From Rickettsiaceae bacterium 4572_127 (GTDB lineage: Bacteria > Pseudomonadota > Alphaproteobacteria > Rs-D84 > NBLK01), in assembly GCA_002084505.1 (NCBI GenBank), contig NBLK01000037.1, forward strand, positions 1-6,553: a stretch of 6,553 nt of DNA, written 5' to 3'. The position numbers and the translations under genes are program-made. Below the pieces are notes generated by a model, which saw only the letters and a list, made by a program, of their open reading frames with translations, was not told the origin of the DNA and made no database searches. This document shows, piece after piece, positions 5,602-6,553 of this stretch; positions within the stretch are counted from its first letter, which is position 1, and each line of letters opens with the position of its first letter.

Positions 5602-6162
5602 TCACATTTTTTTACAGAAGCAATCATTTTCATGATCATTTACAATTCCTACTGCTTGGAGATACGCATAAATAATTGTTGAGCCGACAAAGTTCATTCC
5701 CCTACTCTTCAAATCTTTAGAGATTTCATCCGACAATTCTGTTTTCGCTGGCAGTTCTTTTATAGATTTTATATTGTTTACGACCTGTTTTCCCCCTACG
5801 AATCCCCAAATATAGCTATCAAACGATCCAAATTCCTCTTGGATTTTTATAAAAACTTTTGCATTTTTTATAGCAGAGTTTACTTTCAAGTGATTGCGGA
5901 TTATTCCTGAATTTAGCAATAATTCTTCTACTTTTTTGTCATCATATTTAGCTACAAGTTTTACATTAAAATCGTCAAATAACTCTTTGTAATTACTCCG
6001 TTTTTTTAGAACCGTGAGCCAAGACAATCCCGCCTGTGCACCTTCTAAAATTAGCATTTCAAACAAAAGCCGATCGTCGTGAACCGCCCTTCCCCATTCG
6101 TTGTCATGGTAGTTTTTATAAACCTCCGAGCTCTCATCCACCCAAGCACATCTTTTTTTCAT
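5602..6162 (-). CDS. tag: DNA-3-methyladenine glycosylase I
   Basis: The product is 186 residues, matching the family. Tag removes 3-methyladenine from alkylated DNA in the cytoplasm, starting base excision repair. Conserved elements: RCAWV at 4-8, YHDNEWG at 18-24, LEGAQAGLSW at 39-48, a GIIRNHLKV segment (near 95-103), the GSFDSYIWGFV region, FVGSTIIYAYLQAVGIVNDH toward the end (in two blocks, about 158-177). The zinc site is complete: Cys5, His19, His177 and Cys181, corresponding to Cys4, His17, His175 and Cys179 of the E. coli enzyme. Glu40 matches the catalytic-pocket Glu38. The start at 6162 is set by AGGAGG five bases upstream; a longer frame from 6189 adds nine residues across that site. 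It is convergent with the LRR gene and follows the DUF559 gene on the same strand, 115 bases apart, with a palindromic element between, so they need not be one operon. Confidence 0.96.
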   Translation of the reverse strand: MKKRCAWVDESSEVYKNYHDNEWGRAVHDDRLLFEMLILEGAQAGLSWLTVLKKRSNYKELFDDFNVKLVAKYDDKKVEELLLNSGIIRNHLKVNSAIKNAKVFIKIQEEFGSFDSYIWGFVGGKQVVNNIKSIKELPAKTELSDEISKDLKSRGMNFVGSTIIYAYLQAVGIVNDHENDCFCKKM

Positions 6163-6167
6163 TTTTT

Positions 6168-6173
6168 CCTCCT
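6168..6173 (-). promoter_or_regulatory. Ribosome binding site fixing the tag start
   Basis: The minus strand reads a perfect AGGAGG five bases before the ATG at 6162. It lies within the extra codons of the alternative start at 6189, so the shorter reading starting MKKRCAWV is preferred. Confidence 0.85.
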
Positions 6174-6235
6174 GTATATTAAATTGCAATAACAGATTTT
6201 AGAGATGGAAAGCAAATCGCAAGTCCGAAGTTCCG

Positions 6236-6294
6236 CCTCTCCCCTTGCGGGAGAGGTCAAAATAATTTTCTAGAAAATTATTTTGGGTGAGGGG
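6236..6294. repeat. Composite palindromic repeat element beside DUF559 gene
   Basis: Two hairpins lie side by side. The first is an 8-bp G+C stem, CCTCTCCC (6236-6243) and GGGAGAGG (6249-6256), around loop CTTGC. The second (6258-6285) is a 28-base perfect palindrome of AT-rich arms CAAAATAATTTTCT and its complement. GGTGAGGGG follows and could pair alternatively with the first arm. Elements with CCCTCACCC and CTCTCCCGCAAGGGGAGAGG modules are familiar from many proteobacterial genomes and often sit at the end of DUF559 genes. Here the DUF559 stop codon is inside the second palindrome. Confidence 0.75.
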
Positions 6295-6553
6295 TATTTA
6301 ATTCCTCCAATATAAACTCTAAGCATCCATTTAAATTCTCTAAAATCTCATTATTCCAAATGCGAATCACACGAAAATTATTCTGCTCTAAATATAAAGT
6401 CCTAATTTTATCATTTTTATTTTCACAATGCTGTCCACCATCTAGTTCTATAATCAATCGCTTTTCCAAACAAACAAAATCTGCAATATACTTACTACCT
6501 ATTTGATGTTGCCGACGAAATTTTACATCGAGATTTTTATTTCTAATTCTGCT
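6278..6553 (-). CDS. DUF559 endonuclease-like protein, 5' end outside window
   Basis: The frame is open to the window edge, so only the C-terminal 91 residues or so are seen. Hallmarks of the DUF559 family (a Vsr-like, PD-(D/E)XK-fold group of predicted nucleases): FRRQHQIGSKYIADFVC, the acidic strand LIIELDGGQH with the likely metal-binding Asp/Glu, a charged helix with D..RT.YLE, then FRVIRIWNNEILENLNGCLEFILEEL. A TTG codon at 6467-6469 is not the start, because the conserved domain continues upstream. The last residues TPHPK come from the CTCACCC end of the adjoining repeat element, and the TAA lies within its palindrome. The family's cellular job is not established; these proteins are often mobile or repeat-linked. 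It lies upstream of tag on the same strand. Confidence 0.88.
   Translation of the reverse strand, partial: SRIRNKNLDVKFRRQHQIGSKYIADFVCLEKRLIIELDGGQHCENKNDKIRTLYLEQNNFRVIRIWNNEILENLNGCLEFILEELNTPHPK

Noticed and set aside
5535..5610. Ribosomal protein L28 fragment
   Set aside because: The CxxC with GKK and a Ser/Asn pair recalls L28 only loosely; spacing and flanking residues do not match, so no name is given.
6278..6469. Complete 63-residue DUF559 protein starting at a TTG
   Set aside because: The conserved domain clearly continues upstream of that codon to the window edge, so the gene is partial rather than short.

Overview
The window is A+T-rich bacterial DNA with dense, short-spaced genes. 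The HU protein, the lipoprotein with C-terminal cysteine, the GT4 glycosyltransferase style and the Met/Phe tRNAs all look alphaproteobacterial. The very AT-rich leucine-rich-repeat gene and the translated repeat behind a DUF559 gene suggest a host-associated, probably intracellular lineage (Rickettsiales or Holosporales type). That placement is inference, because no rRNA or other clear taxonomic marker is present.

Layout. Positions 1-510 hold no gene I can support. On the minus strand, 1494 down to 511 reads: hupB-type HU gene, a hairpin terminator, a good promoter, tRNA-Phe(GAA), tRNA-Met(CAT), then a lysine-rich hypothetical frame ending at a perfect palindrome. The open part of this last frame runs back into tRNA-Met without a start codon, so it looks like a 5'-truncated gene joined to a tRNA 3' end.

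Divergent from HU, on the plus strand, lies a two-gene unit: a small predicted lipoprotein whose promoter implies a leaderless mRNA, and, one base later, a GT4-like glycosyltransferase that lacks both glutamates of its usual EX7E donor-site motif. A weak AT hairpin ends this unit. Next is a 739-residue protein with an N-terminal array of short NG-type beta repeats and a C-terminal SDS22-like leucine-rich-repeat domain interrupted by a polar insert. It is the most unusual gene here and a candidate host-interaction protein.

On the minus strand at the right are a complete 3-methyladenine DNA glycosylase I gene (tag) with all zinc ligands, and the 3' part of a DUF559 endonuclease-like gene that runs off the window. 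Its last codons and stop lie inside a composite palindromic repeat element.

How the genes relate: lipoprotein and glycosyltransferase are probably co-translated and envelope-related; HU and the tRNAs are housekeeping; tag is alkylation repair. I saw no CRISPR array, complete transposase, integrase, toxin-antitoxin pair or recognisable defence operon. The LRR/beta-repeat protein, the degenerate glycosyltransferase and the tRNA-adjacent gene remnant are the best candidates for something undescribed.
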